This document shows, piece after piece, positions 55,385 through 64,000 of a stretch of 64,000 bases of DNA (positions are counted from its first letter, which is position 1; each line of letters opens with the position of its first letter). The stretch covers positions 186,001 to 250,000 of the forward strand of contig NZ_JAESIY010000006.1 of the NCBI RefSeq assembly GCF_016757215.1, read 5' to 3'. This DNA comes from Fulvivirga sediminis. GTDB lineage: Bacteria; Bacteroidota; Bacteroidia; Cytophagales; Cyclobacteriaceae. The notes under the pieces were generated by a model, which worked only from the letters and a program-made list of their open reading frames with translations, was not told where the DNA came from and made no database searches. The position numbers were made by a program, and so were the translations under genes.

Positions 55385-55690
55385 ATGGTTCTTTATAACG
55401 TAACTATAGGTATTGACAGCGATGTAGAGCAAGAGTGGCTATCATGGATGAAGGCAACTTATATTCCAAAGGTAATGGCGACAGGTTTGTTTAAAGATTG
55501 CCAGATTTATAAAGTTTTGGGTCAAGACGAAGAAGCCAGTGTTTCTTACTCTTTTCAATACTTTACAGAAAGTGTAGATAAGGTGGTCGATTATTTAGAT
55601 AATCATGCTCCTTCTATAGTTCAACTGTTACACAAAAACTACAAAGATAAACACGTAGCATTCAGGACGTTACTACAACAAGTTGATTAA
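55385..55690 (+). CDS. DUF4286 family protein
   Basis: 101 residues with the DUF4286 pattern: VLYNVTIGIDSDVEQEWLSWM at the start and QYFTESVDKVVDYL in the middle. The fold is probably ferredoxin-like (dimeric alpha-beta barrel). Common and often conserved in Bacteroidota; function unknown. Divergent from the MltF-like gene. A TAATTTTG box (55308-55315) about 70 bases upstream could be its promoter. Confidence 0.85.
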   Translation: MVLYNVTIGIDSDVEQEWLSWMKATYIPKVMATGLFKDCQIYKVLGQDEEASVSYSFQYFTESVDKVVDYLDNHAPSIVQLLHKNYKDKHVAFRTLLQQVD

Positions 55691-55762
55691 TTCTTCTGAT
55701 TTAAGTATATAAAAAATACTTACTTTCAAATGAATTTTACAATTTCTTCCTACTTTTGTTTC

Positions 55763-56140
55763 ATGAATGCATTATACCTAGAATCAACCGAAGACAGTCC
55801 GAAAGTTTTTCTGGACTACTCTTCAGGCAAGTTATCTATAGTAGGCAGATCATTCATGGAAGACACGGCCCCCTTTCATCAGGCTATAATAGGGTGGCTA
55901 AGAACCTATTTCCAAAGTCCTCAGAAAGAGACCTTTCTAGACTTAGAAATGGAGTATCTCAATACTTCTTCCACAAAAATGCTCTTGGATATTCTATTTG
56001 AGCTCAACAAATTCTTCATTTTCGGCAACCAGATCATGGTAAGGTGGAAATATGATCCTGAAGATGAAGACATGGCAGAGCTAGGCAAAGAGATTGCCGA
56101 CATGGTAGATGTTCCTTTTGAGCACATCGTTTATAGTTGA
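55763..56140 (+). CDS. SiaC-family (DUF1987) regulatory phosphoprotein
   Basis: 125 residues from the ATG at 55763; an ATG 11 codons upstream is in frame but adds an unlikely cysteine- and phenylalanine-rich tail. The motif MEYLNTSSTKMLLD with Thr68 corresponds to the phosphorylation site of SiaC in Pseudomonas, where the kinase SiaB controls it and a diguanylate cyclase. No SiaB-type kinase or cyclase gene is in the neighbourhood. A TACTTTTG box ends four bases before the ATG. The GNAT gene is convergent with a four-base gap. Confidence 0.85.
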   Translation: MNALYLESTEDSPKVFLDYSSGKLSIVGRSFMEDTAPFHQAIIGWLRTYFQSPQKETFLDLEMEYLNTSSTKMLLDILFELNKFFIFGNQIMVRWKYDPEDEDMAELGKEIADMVDVPFEHIVYS

Positions 56141-56144
56141 AATT

Positions 56145-56591
56145 TTAAAAATTTATGCTGCAGTTAATCCACTCAGAATCTAAATCTGCATCATAGTATT
56201 TTTTGTAAAAATTAATGGCAGGTTCGTTCCAATCTAGAACCTGCCATACCATTCCTGTACATTTTTCTTCTTTTCCTTTGGCTATTACAGTATCAAAAAG
56301 CTTCTTGCCCAAGCCGTTACCTCTTTCACTTTCCGTAACTACAATATCTTCTAAATATATTCTCCTGCCTTTCCAGGTAGAATAACGATAATAATAGATG
56401 GCTATACCTACAATATCACCTTTCTCAGACTCTGCTACAAATAACCCATAAGCTGGATTCGGGCCAAAGCCATCTCTTTCCATTTGCTCAACGGTATTTT
56501 CTACCTCTTCACCAGCCTTTTCATAAACAGCCAGCTCTTTTATTAGTGCCAATACCTGTGGCAGGTCTTCTATTCTCCCTTCTCTGATCAT
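56145..56591 (-). CDS. GNAT-family N-acetyltransferase
   Basis: 148 residues of the GNAT fold with YLEDIVVTESERGNGLGKKLF, containing the acetyl-CoA loop RGNGLG, and the C-terminal WNEPAINFYKKYYDAD. The pattern resembles diamine/spermidine or thialysine acetyltransferases, so a polyamine or lysine-like amine is a reasonable guess; the substrate is not proven. Three bases after the stop of the prolyl oligopeptidase start region downstream on the same strand, so they are probably cotranscribed. Confidence 0.88.
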   Translation of the reverse strand: MIREGRIEDLPQVLALIKELAVYEKAGEEVENTVEQMERDGFGPNPAYGLFVAESEKGDIVGIAIYYYRYSTWKGRRIYLEDIVVTESERGNGLGKKLFDTVIAKGKEEKCTGMVWQVLDWNEPAINFYKKYYDADLDSEWINCSINF

Positions 56592-56594
56592 TAT

Positions 56595-58739
56595 TTATTC
56601 ATTCTTGTTCTCAAACTGAGGAGTGTAACCCATATTATACCAAGCAAAAGCGTATTTATCTGCTTCCTCTTCTATAATTTTAGCTATTGGCTTTCCTGCT
56701 CCATGCCCCGCATCCGTTTCTATTCTTATCAATACAGGATTATCTCCAACTTGGTGTTTTTGAAGCTCAGCCGCAAATTTAAACGAATGCGCTGGCACCA
56801 CCCTATCATCATGATCAGCGGTAGTAACCATAGTAGCAGGGTACTCAACATTCTCCCTCACATTATGCACCGGACTGTAGCCATATAGGTACTCAAACAT
56901 TTCCTTTGAATCTTCGGCAGTACCATAATCATATGCCCAACCAGCTCCGGCGGTAAAGGTATGATACCTTAGCATATCCATTACACCTACTGCAGGAAAG
57001 GCCACTTTCGCCAAATCCGGACGTTGAGTCATGGTAGCCCCTACCAATAGTCCTCCATTAGAACCCCCAGATATCGCCAAATAATCATGAAAGGTATATT
57101 TATTCTCTATTAAATATTCACCCGCAGCAATAAAGTCATCAAATACATTTTGCTTCTGCATTTTGGTACCTGCCTTATGCCACTCTTGTCCATACTCACC
57201 TCCTCCCCTAAGGCTAGGCTGCGCATAAACCCCTCCATTTTCTAACCACACTATACGGCTAGTACTGAAAGAAGGTGTAAGACTAACATTGAACCCCCCA
57301 TAAGCATATAAGTAAGTTGGATTTTTACCATCTAGTTCTAGCCCTTTTTTATGAACTATAAACATAGGCACTTTCGTACCATCTTTACTATTATAAAAAA
57401 CCTGCTTGGTCTCATAATCCTCTGGATTAAAATCCACATTAGCCTGCTGATATAAGGTTGATTTACCTGATGCTATATCATATTTAAAAATAGTAGAAGG
57501 GTAAGTAAATGAGGTAAAAGTGTAATAGAGTTCCTTGTCTTCTGCTTTACCTTCAAAACCATAGGCAGAACCAATGCCTGGCAGCTCAATCTCATGTTCA
57601 AAATTCCCATGAAGATCATATTGTTTCACCGCTGTTTTAGCATCTATCATATAATCAGCAAATATTTTCCCTCCAGCACTGCCAGCTGATAGCACATTTT
57701 CTGTTTCAGGAATCAGATCTTTCCAGTAATCCGGTGTCGGATTAGCAATATCCGCTTCAACTAACTTACCGTTTGGTGCATGTAGATTAGTACTTATAAT
57801 CAGTCGATCTCCGTCATTAAGTAATACAGATTGTTCACTATCATAGCCCTCAACAATAGGTTGAATTTCACTATCGGGCTTACTCAAATCTTTTATGTAA
57901 AGTTCATTGCCACTGGTCCTTTCAGCAGCACTAATGACAAGAAACCTTTGATCTTCAGTAAGGTAAGCCCCAATATACCTTCTTGGTGTCTGCTCACCTC
58001 CAAAAATTAGTTCATCATCAGCTTGAGGGGTTCCTATTTTATGATAATACAATTTATGAAGCTGGGTTTTACCTGATAATGTAGAGCCTTCTTTCGGCTT
58101 ATCATAACTACTGTAGTAAAACCCCTCCGTCCCTTTCCAGGCTATTCCGCTAAATTTAATATCCTTAAGAGTGTCCCCTACCTGCTCTTTAGTTTCAGCA
58201 TTTAAAACTATGGCCTTTCTCCAATCAGAACCTCCTTCAGAAATGAGATACCCAAACAGAGACCCATCTTTAGTAAAAGAAGCACCTGCTAAAGAAATAG
58301 TGCCATCTTCAGTAAATTTGTTAGGATCTAAAAAAACCTCTGCTTCACCGTCTTCACCCTTTTTTCTATAAAGCACATTCTGATTTTGCAGGCCGTCATT
58401 TTTATAGAAATAGTAATAATCTCCATGTTTAGCAGGAGCGAAAACCCTTTCATAATTAAAAAGCTCTTCCAACCTGCCTTTTATATCTTCTTTAAAAGGG
58501 ATTTTATTCAGATAGCCAAAAGTGACCTCGTTTTCTGCTTTCACCCAACTCTTGGTAGCTTCAGATTGATCATCTTCTAACCATCGGTAAGGATCTGGTA
58601 CGTTCTCTCCAAAATAGTTATCTACAGTATCTACCGTTGCAGTTTCAGGATAAGTTAATTTGTTATCTTCCACCTCTTTCTTCTTTTTACAGGATATAAT
58701 TAATAATGGTAGGAATAAAAAAACTGATAGATGTTTCAT
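56595..58739 (-). CDS. Prolyl oligopeptidase (S9A) lipoprotein
   Basis: About 714 residues from the ATG at 58739 (MKHLSVF); in-frame ATGs at 58745 and 58790 also exist, but this one gives a clean lipoprotein signal ending LIISC. Serine peptidase that cuts short proline-containing peptides. The seven-bladed propeller occupies roughly the first 420 residues after the N-terminal PYRWLEDDQ; the hydrolase domain has the nucleophile motif SGGSNGGLL, Asp in DHDDRVVPAHS and His in DAGHGAGKP. A periplasmic or surface role is implied by the lipobox. Cotranscribed with the downstream GNAT gene (gap three bases). Confidence 0.94.
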   Translation of the reverse strand: MKHLSVFLFLPLLIISCKKKKEVEDNKLTYPETATVDTVDNYFGENVPDPYRWLEDDQSEATKSWVKAENEVTFGYLNKIPFKEDIKGRLEELFNYERVFAPAKHGDYYYFYKNDGLQNQNVLYRKKGEDGEAEVFLDPNKFTEDGTISLAGASFTKDGSLFGYLISEGGSDWRKAIVLNAETKEQVGDTLKDIKFSGIAWKGTEGFYYSSYDKPKEGSTLSGKTQLHKLYYHKIGTPQADDELIFGGEQTPRRYIGAYLTEDQRFLVISAAERTSGNELYIKDLSKPDSEIQPIVEGYDSEQSVLLNDGDRLIISTNLHAPNGKLVEADIANPTPDYWKDLIPETENVLSAGSAGGKIFADYMIDAKTAVKQYDLHGNFEHEIELPGIGSAYGFEGKAEDKELYYTFTSFTYPSTIFKYDIASGKSTLYQQANVDFNPEDYETKQVFYNSKDGTKVPMFIVHKKGLELDGKNPTYLYAYGGFNVSLTPSFSTSRIVWLENGGVYAQPSLRGGGEYGQEWHKAGTKMQKQNVFDDFIAAGEYLIENKYTFHDYLAISGGSNGGLLVGATMTQRPDLAKVAFPAVGVMDMLRYHTFTAGAGWAYDYGTAEDSKEMFEYLYGYSPVHNVRENVEYPATMVTTADHDDRVVPAHSFKFAAELQKHQVGDNPVLIRIETDAGHGAGKPIAKIIEEEADKYAFAWYNMGYTPQFENKNE

Positions 58740-58845
58740 GTTCATAGTCAACTTGGAATTGAACCTAAATTTAGAACAAGTAAAAAACATCTACCAGTAA
58801 AAATTGATGGATGGCGAATTCCCCCTCCATCTTAAGTATTATAAA

Positions 58846-60120
58846 TTAGTTAATTGAATCAAAACCAGTGTAAGGCACTAATACCTCTGGAATTTTAATT
58901 CCATCTTCAGTCTGATTGTTTTCTAAAATAGCCGCTAAAATTCTAGGTAAAGCTAATGCACTACCATTTAGAGTATGCAAAAAGAAGCTCTTATTATCTT
59001 TCCCTTTACATCTCAACTTAAGCCTATTGGCCTGATAAGTCTCAAAGTTACTTACAGAACTTACCTCCAGCCATTTTTGCTGCGCAGCAGAGAACACTTC
59101 CATATCAAATGTCTGAGCAGAAGTAAATGATAAATCTGCTCCACACAAATTAAGCACACGGTATGGCAGATTAAGGCTTTCTAACAGACCTTTTACATGA
59201 TTACACATTCTTTCAAGAGCTGCGTAAGAGTCATCAGGATGATGAATTTCAACAATTTCCACCTTATCAAACTGATGAAGTCTATTCAAACCACGCACAT
59301 GAGCCCCCCATGAGCCGGCTTCTCTTCTGAAGCAAGGTGTAAAACCAACATGCTTAATAGGTAAATCATCACTATTAACTATTACATCTCTGTACATATT
59401 AGTAATAGGCACTTCTGCTGTAGGTATTAAGTAGAAATTCTCTTCTCTCACGAAGTACATCTGACCATCCTTATCCGGAAGCTGACCAGTACCATATCCA
59501 CTTTCTTCATTGATAAGAATTGGAGGTTGCACTTCCATATAACCTGCTTCCACCGCTTTATCTAGAAAATAGTTAACCAAAGAGCGCTGCAAACGAGCTC
59601 CTTTGCCTCTATATACAGGAAAGCCTGCTCCGGTTATTTTATTTCCCAGCTCAAAATCAATGATATCATACTTCTTTATGAGCTCCCAATGAGGCAATGC
59701 TCCTTCAAAAAGTTCAGGCACATCTCCATGTTGCTCTACCGTAACGTTATCATTTTCTCCGGCCCCCTCAGGCACGTCGTTATTAGGAACATTAGGTATT
59801 TTATATAACAAAGCCTTTAAATCGCTTTCATACTGTGTAAGCCTCTCTCCATGGTCCTTAACCTGTACTTTTAGGTCCGCCGTTTTTTGTTTTATTTCTT
59901 CAGCCTCATCCTTCTTGCCGGCTTTCATAAGAGTACCTATTTCCTTGGAAAGCGCGTTTGATTCCGACTGAGCTTCGTCATGTTTCTGCTGTGTAGACTT
60001 TCTTAAGTCATCAAGTTCTAACACTTCATTAATGACATCTTCTGCGTTTGCAAACTTTCTTTTTCCGAGACCAGCAATTACTTGGTCCTTATTTTCCCGA
60101 ATATAGGTTACCTGTAGCAT
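58846..60120 (-). CDS. serS: Seryl-tRNA synthetase
   Basis: 424 residues of the class II synthetase that loads serine onto tRNA. The N-terminal coiled-coil arm (about 25-105) is Lys/Glu-rich. Motif 2 (FRREAGSWGAHVRGLNRLHQF) near 263-283 and motif 3 (NGSALALPRILAAILENNQ) near 385-403 are intact, as is TAEVPITNMYRD. Length is standard. Divergent from rho with 338 bases between. Confidence 0.97.
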   Translation of the reverse strand: MLQVTYIRENKDQVIAGLGKRKFANAEDVINEVLELDDLRKSTQQKHDEAQSESNALSKEIGTLMKAGKKDEAEEIKQKTADLKVQVKDHGERLTQYESDLKALLYKIPNVPNNDVPEGAGENDNVTVEQHGDVPELFEGALPHWELIKKYDIIDFELGNKITGAGFPVYRGKGARLQRSLVNYFLDKAVEAGYMEVQPPILINEESGYGTGQLPDKDGQMYFVREENFYLIPTAEVPITNMYRDVIVNSDDLPIKHVGFTPCFRREAGSWGAHVRGLNRLHQFDKVEIVEIHHPDDSYAALERMCNHVKGLLESLNLPYRVLNLCGADLSFTSAQTFDMEVFSAAQQKWLEVSSVSNFETYQANRLKLRCKGKDNKSFFLHTLNGSALALPRILAAILENNQTEDGIKIPEVLVPYTGFDSIN

Positions 60121-60142
60121 AATATTATATTAAAAACAGTGG

Positions 60143-60150
60143 CAAAAATA
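60143..60150 (-). promoter_or_regulatory. Candidate -7 element for serS
   Basis: On the minus strand TATTTTTG (60150-60143) matches TAnnTTTG and sits about 22 bases before the serS ATG. A -33 TTTG at the normal distance is not seen, so confidence is limited. Confidence 0.4.
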
Positions 60151-60211
60151 AGGGATTTTCAAAGTAAAAACGCACTTTTTCTCTTCAAGAATAATTATTT
60201 AGTGATAAAAA

Positions 60212-60243
60212 TTTGACAATTGAGCGCGGTTAGTATAATATTG
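60212..60243 (+). promoter_or_regulatory. Candidate promoter of rho
   Basis: TTTG (60212-60215) is followed after exactly 20 bases by TAATATTG (60236-60243), one mismatch from TAnnTTTG. This spacing fits the Bacteroidota -33/-7 architecture. The same stretch also resembles TTGACA...TATAAT with a 15-base spacer. Transcription should start near 60248-60250. Confidence 0.6.
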
Positions 60244-60458
60244 CATTATCAAAGATAACTTTAAAGAAGCTTTAAAAGACATTCCGATTCATTAAAGCTT
60301 ATTTTTTCTAACAACTCAATATACCATCTAGAAACAATCTTATAAGCTACTCAATAGCTACAGATTCACTTTAATCAAGTGTTCGTATTAAGATACAACT
60401 CATGTTAATTGTTAAAATTTACCCATTTATTTTAAAAAGAATTCAGCACTAAGAATTT

Positions 60459-62144
60459 ATGTACACCATTGAAGAATTGAACGTAAGGCTTCTTTCAGAG
60501 CTCAAGGAGATAGCGGAGGAACTAGGCCTGAAAAACTACAAAAGGCTTTCTAAGCAGGAGTTAATCTACAAAATACTCGATCAGCAAGCCGTAACTCCCG
60601 AAAGCGACCTACCCAAGAAAAAAGCTTCCGATAGCAAAACCACCAGCGCTACAGAAACTCCTAAGGAAGAAAAAGCAAAAAGACCTAGAAAAAGAGAAAA
60701 TGTAAAAGCTCAAAAAAAAGACAAGAAAGATACAGATCTTTCAGCTGAAGAGCTTCTTGAGTCTTTTAACATAGAGATAGATGATAAAATCACTTCTTTT
60801 GACGAAAACCCTAAAAAAGAAGCGACTGCTCCTAAACCTAAAGAGGATAAGGAAAAGGAAAGTGCTGAAGAAAACAAACCTCGCAGAGAACGCAAGCCCG
60901 CTCCTAATGAAAATAAGGAGAAAGCTGAAGTTAAAGCGAAAGATAACAATGACAGCAAAGGCGAAAGTCACAGCAATAATAACAACAACAATAACAGAGG
61001 TAAGAAGAAAGAAGGTAATGTACGCGATTTCGATGGGGTAATCGAAAATGAAGGTGTACTGGAAATCATGCAAGATGGATATGGTTTCTTGCGTTCTTCT
61101 GACTATAATTACCTTGCCAGCCCTGATGATATTTACGTTTCGCCTTCCCAAATCAAATTATTTGGTCTTAAAACTGGTGATACTGTAAAAGGACAAATCA
61201 GACCTCCAAAAGAAGGGGAAAAATATTTTGCTCTACTTAGGGTAGAAAATGTAAACGGAAAGACTACTGAAGAAATAAGAGACAGGGTTCCTTTTGAGTA
61301 CCTAACGCCTCTATTTCCAGAAGAAAAAATTAAGTTAAGCTCTAAGGCTGATAACTATTCAGCACGTATTCTTGACCTTTTCTCTCCAATAGGAAAAGGA
61401 CAAAGAGGTATGATAGTAGCACAACCTAAAACAGGTAAAACGGTACTACTTAAAAATATAGCAAATGCTATTGCTGAAAACCATCCTGAGTGCTATCTCA
61501 TCATATTATTAATAGATGAAAGACCTGAAGAGGTTACCGATATGGCCAGAAGCGTAAAAGCAGAGGTAGTATCTTCAACTTTTGATGAGCAAGCAGAGAG
61601 ACACGTGAAGGTTTCCAGCATGGTATTAGAGAAAGCAAAGAGAATGGTAGAGTGTGGTCATGATGTAGTTATTCTACTTGATTCCATCACCAGACTTGCA
61701 AGAGCTTATAACACTACTGTACCTTCATCAGGTAAAATATTATCAGGTGGTGTTGATGCTAATGCTCTTCACAAACCTAAAAGATTCTTTGGAGCTGCAA
61801 GAAATGTAGAGAATGGAGGGTCATTAACTATTATAGCTACTGCTCTAATAGAAACAGGATCTAAAATGGATGAAGTAATCTTTGAAGAATTTAAAGGAAC
61901 TGGTAACATGGAACTTCAACTGGATAGAAAACTTTCTAACAAAAGAGTTTATCCTGCTATTGATGTACCTGCTTCTGGTACTCGTAGAGAAGATTTATTA
62001 CTTTCTGAAGAAGAACTTCAAAGAGTATGGATCCTACGCAAGTTTATGTCTGACATGAACTCTAATGAGGCTATGGATTTCTTACTTTCTAAAATGAAAG
62101 GAACCAGAAATAACGAAGAATTCCTTATTTCTATGAATGGATAA
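60459..62144 (+). CDS. rho: Transcription termination factor Rho with disordered N-terminal insertion
   Basis: 561 residues versus about 420 in E. coli. The N-terminal helical domain (1-45) is followed by a charged, low-complexity insertion (about 45-185) rich in Lys, Glu, Ser, Pro and Asn, ending in a run of asparagines and RGKKKEGN. The cold-shock RNA-binding domain begins near 196 ([14 protein letters not shown]). The ATPase has Walker A PKTGKT at 322-327, [15 protein letters not shown] and the Q-loop/R-loop region [11 protein letters not shown]. Rho in Bacteroides thetaiotaomicron has a comparable insertion linked to phase separation. A terminator follows the gene. Confidence 0.97.
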   Translation: MYTIEELNVRLLSELKEIAEELGLKNYKRLSKQELIYKILDQQAVTPESDLPKKKASDSKTTSATETPKEEKAKRPRKRENVKAQKKDKKDTDLSAEELLESFNIEIDDKITSFDENPKKEATAPKPKEDKEKESAEENKPRRERKPAPNENKEKAEVKAKDNNDSKGESHSNNNNNNNRGKKKEGNVRDFDGVIENEGVLEIMQDGYGFLRSSDYNYLASPDDIYVSPSQIKLFGLKTGDTVKGQIRPPKEGEKYFALLRVENVNGKTTEEIRDRVPFEYLTPLFPEEKIKLSSKADNYSARILDLFSPIGKGQRGMIVAQPKTGKTVLLKNIANAIAENHPECYLIILLIDERPEEVTDMARSVKAEVVSSTFDEQAERHVKVSSMVLEKAKRMVECGHDVVILLDSITRLARAYNTTVPSSGKILSGGVDANALHKPKRFFGAARNVENGGSLTIIATALIETGSKMDEVIFEEFKGTGNMELQLDRKLSNKRVYPAIDVPASGTRREDLLLSEEELQRVWILRKFMSDMNSNEAMDFLLSKMKGTRNNEEFLISMNG

Positions 62145-62168
62145 TCCCATTAGATAATAACATATAAG

Positions 62169-62210
62169 AAAGGCCGTCACTCAACTAGTTTGTGACGGCC
62201 TTTTCTTTTT
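62169..62210 (+). terminator. Terminator of rho
   Basis: A perfect 12-base stem AAAGGCCGTCAC (62169-62180) with its complement at 62192-62203, an 11-base loop and a T-rich tail to 62210. It starts 24 bases after the rho stop. Confidence 0.9.
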
Positions 62211-62338
62211 TGGCATATCATCACACTTCTAAAGTCTATATTCCACTAAAATTTTATATAGTATGCTATCTATTTGCAGATGTGTCTCTCCTAATGATAC
62301 CTTTGAATATAATTTCAATACCCTAAACGAAAAATAAT

Positions 62339-63244
62339 ATGGCTTTTTTGTTCAATGACTTTGCAAGCTGGAAAAAATACTGCGCTGAGCACGATTTAAA
62401 GCTCCACGAAACTGTTCTTGATTACGAGCAGGAACAGAAAGGGCGCATACCTGACGAAATATGGGCAGGCCTACAAAAAGCATATGGAGTAATGAAAGAA
62501 GCGGTAGAAACTGGCCTTAATGAAGATATGAGTTCTCGCTCCGGAATGATCAACAATGGAGCTAAAAAAGTTTTTCAACACCAGCAAGTAGTGTTATCAA
62601 AAGAATTTCAAAATCTTATTTCAAGAGCATTAGCGGCTAAAGAAGTCAATTCTTGCATGGGAAGAATAGTAGCTGCCCCTACTGCTGGCGCCTCAGGCAT
62701 TCTACCCGGTGTTCTTTATACTTTACAAGAAATTCATGGCCTCGATGATCAGAAAATCCTAGAGGGTTTGCTAATTGGAGCAGGCATAGCACTTATTATA
62801 GAACAAAAAGCATCACTGGCAGGAGCTGTCGGAGGCTGCCAGGCAGAGACCGGCAGTGCTGCCGCTATGGCATCTGGAGCTATAGTATACTGCCTGGGAG
62901 GAGATGTGGATCAGATTTTCAATGCTGTAGCCATCACTATTCAATGCATGCTGGGGTTAGTCTGTGACCCCGTAGCCGGCCTGGTAGAAGTACCTTGCGT
63001 GGTCCGAAACGCAAGCGCTGCAGCCATTGCTAATTCATCTGCACAAATGGCTCTGGCAAATTTAAGCGGAGTGATTCCTGTAGATGAATGTGTAGACGCA
63101 ATGGGTGAAGTAGGGCAAAGTATGGAAGCTCGCTACAAAGAAACTGCTCTAGGTGGATTAGCTACCACACCTACCGGCCAGAAAATATCAAAATCTGTAC
63201 TTATTCAGGATATCGAAATGCTGTCAGACGAAGATCAGGAATAA
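62339..63244 (+). CDS. sdaAA: L-serine dehydratase, iron-sulfur alpha domain only
   Basis: 301 residues. It deaminates serine to pyruvate and ammonia with a 4Fe-4S cluster. The three cluster cysteines are Cys167 (GGCQAE), Cys209 (VCDPVAG) and Cys220 (VEVPC), with spacings of 42 and 11 that match the known type-2 enzyme. SCMGRIVAAPTAGASGILPG is near 105-124. The usual beta domain is missing; in its place are about 40 unmatched residues. The partner may be encoded elsewhere, or the protein may work alone. Convergent with the next gene, with six bases between stops. Confidence 0.92.
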   Translation: MAFLFNDFASWKKYCAEHDLKLHETVLDYEQEQKGRIPDEIWAGLQKAYGVMKEAVETGLNEDMSSRSGMINNGAKKVFQHQQVVLSKEFQNLISRALAAKEVNSCMGRIVAAPTAGASGILPGVLYTLQEIHGLDDQKILEGLLIGAGIALIIEQKASLAGAVGGCQAETGSAAAMASGAIVYCLGGDVDQIFNAVAITIQCMLGLVCDPVAGLVEVPCVVRNASAAAIANSSAQMALANLSGVIPVDECVDAMGEVGQSMEARYKETALGGLATTPTGQKISKSVLIQDIEMLSDEDQE

Positions 63245-63250
63245 GAAAAA

Positions 63251-63706
63251 TTACTGCATAAATTCTGGCAGAATTTTCATTCCAAAAAAATGAATGATAC
63301 TAGAGAAGAAACAGGCCCAAAATATAGCACTGAGTAACATTACAAAAATGATAGTTTTTTTAGGAGTGCCCATACTGCTAAGCAGTATCGTGCCTCCTAT
63401 AGGTGTGAATATTAAAGGGGTAAGAGCAGCTACGCCTACTATTCCATACTTCTTCCAGATAGTAACAAACTGACGGCTTCTTTTCGTGAATCTTCGTTTT
63501 TTCTTGAAAAATCTGGCAAACACCTTTTCTCTAAGAAAATCACCCAAAAAAGTAAAAAGAAATACACTGCACATCATGCCTGTGATAGTGATAAGAATAG
63601 TATTAAGCAAACTAAACCCTCCTGCAAAACCTAATGTAGGCCCTGCTATAAACTTTAGCATTGTGAGTAAAATAATGCTTAATACCTTAAATATATCTGG
63701 TTCCAT
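63251..63706 (-). CDS. Small-multidrug-export/DedA-like membrane protein
   Basis: 151 residues from the ATG at 63706 (MEPDIFK), which overlaps the stop of the upstream antiporter gene by one base (TGATG) and so points to translational coupling; an ATG 13 codons upstream is also open. Four or so hydrophobic segments are seen, with LTMLKFIAGPTLGFAGGFSLL, a basic cytoplasmic loop (RFFKKKRRFTKRSR), and KKYGIVGVAALTPLIFTPIGGTILLSS. The pattern fits the putative small multidrug export family (PF06695), a relative of the DedA/VTT proteins. Substrate unknown. Confidence 0.7.
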   Translation of the reverse strand: MEPDIFKVLSIILLTMLKFIAGPTLGFAGGFSLLNTILITITGMMCSVFLFTFLGDFLREKVFARFFKKKRRFTKRSRQFVTIWKKYGIVGVAALTPLIFTPIGGTILLSSMGTPKKTIIFVMLLSAIFWACFFSSIIHFFGMKILPEFMQ

Positions 63707-64000
63707 CAAATAATTACAGTATAAGTATATACTAAATACAAGCATAACAAAAAAGCTCCTGCTATTCTCCCAACCACTCGTTTATAAATCATAAGAGGAA
63801 ATAATATCAGTGTTAATAATAGCATAGCTACCATGTCATGATGTATAATCTGATCACTAACATGAATATTTTTTATAATACTTGTTATACCTAAAATGGA
63901 AAGGATATTAAAAATGTTCGATCCCATGAGGTTTCCCAGGGCCAAATCAGTCTGTTTTTTTAAGGATGCCACTATGGCAGTCACTAACTCAGGAAGGCTA
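63706..64000 (-). CDS. Calcium/sodium antiporter (CaCA family), 5' end cut by window
   Basis: The frame is open to the window edge. The visible part is the C-terminal region: SLPELVTAIVASLKKQTDLALGNLMGSNIFNILSILG is the alpha-2 repeat signature of the sodium/calcium exchanger family (YrbG type), followed by two or three hydrophobic segments and a short end. It exchanges calcium for sodium or protons at the inner membrane. Its stop overlaps the next start by one base. Confidence 0.88.
   Translation of the reverse strand, partial: SLPELVTAIVASLKKQTDLALGNLMGSNIFNILSILGITSIIKNIHVSDQIIHHDMVAMLLLTLILFPLMIYKRVVGRIAGAFLLCLYLVYTYTVII

Larger units (their letters stand above)
60121..60458. other. Divergent intergenic region of serS and rho
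   Basis: About 338 bases. It contains a candidate serS promoter at its left end and a better one for rho at 60212-60243, leaving a rho leader of roughly 210 bases. The leader is AT-rich with no open frame and no strong hairpin; it may be a site of autoregulation of rho. Confidence 0.65.

Noticed and set aside
60741-61151. 136-codon minus-strand frame opposite rho
   Set aside because: It lies across the low-complexity insertion of rho, where a lysine/glutamate-rich strand gives long open Phe/Leu-rich frames on the complement. No start context or homology supports it.
1-64000. CRISPR arrays, insertion sequences, prophage or integrative elements
   Set aside because: No regularly spaced repeats, transposase or integrase frames, or target-site duplications were found by eye; the gene content looks like ordinary chromosomal backbone with a few accessory operons.

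Overview
The window reads as a chromosomal segment of an AT-rich, free-living member of the Bacteroidota, most likely in or near the Cytophagales. The support is a SusC/SusD pair, a second large TonB-dependent receptor, a chitinase ending in a type IX secretion sorting domain, a fused SecDF, a Rho factor with a long low-complexity insertion, DUF4286 and PepSY-like proteins, and start sites without obvious Shine-Dalgarno sequences. I see no rRNA, tRNA, CRISPR array, insertion sequence or prophage. Both ends are cut inside genes: an Xaa-Pro aminopeptidase on the left and a calcium/sodium antiporter on the right.

Layout. 1-7.1 kb: aminopeptidase, YciO/YrdC-type protein, WbqC-like protein, ClpC and a secreted PQQ-type beta-propeller. 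7.1-15.2 kb (minus strand): VWA-type membrane protein, AEC permease, an aminotransferase with a Tat-like leader, a lipoprotein and a TonB receptor. 15.4-18 kb: RarA, a tiny PLDc_N membrane protein and threonine aldolase. 18.3-22 kb: two-catalytic-domain chitinase. 22-26.2 kb: a tight four-gene operon (C39-like peptidase, RimK-type ATP-grasp, GCS2 ligase, N-formylglutamate amidohydrolase-like protein) that looks like a peptide or amide-bond synthesis and processing system, with a divergent ECF sigma factor beside it. 26.9-31.4 kb: RMD1/YagE protein, PepSY-like protein, AhpD-like protein and a PII-Amt ammonium pair. 31.5-38.1 kb: SusC, SusD and a phosphodiesterase-alkaline phosphatase fusion. 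38.5-40 kb: a PrnB-like heme protein with a small STAS-like partner. 40.4-47.2 kb: SecDF, then a compact run nrnA, FKBP, rdgB, udk and a small membrane protein. 47.3-53.8 kb: ndk and a divergent kynurenine-pathway cluster (ALDH and SDR one way; 3-hydroxyanthranilate dioxygenase, MGMT, kynureninase and KMO the other). 53.8-64 kb: MltF-like transglycosylase, DUF4286, SiaC-like protein, GNAT, prolyl oligopeptidase, SerS, Rho, L-serine dehydratase, a small membrane protein and the antiporter.

How the genes work together. The kynurenine genes would take kynurenine through 3-hydroxykynurenine and 3-hydroxyanthranilate to aminomuconate-type products, but the first dioxygenase and the ACMS decarboxylase are not here. 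PII and Amt form the usual ammonium sensing and uptake pair. SusCD with the phosphatase fusion suggests uptake and dephosphorylation of organophosphates. The best candidates for undescribed biology are the amidoligase operon, the PrnB-like pair, and the TonB receptor-lipoprotein-exported aminotransferase-permease block. All function calls are from motifs and context read by eye; no searches were run.
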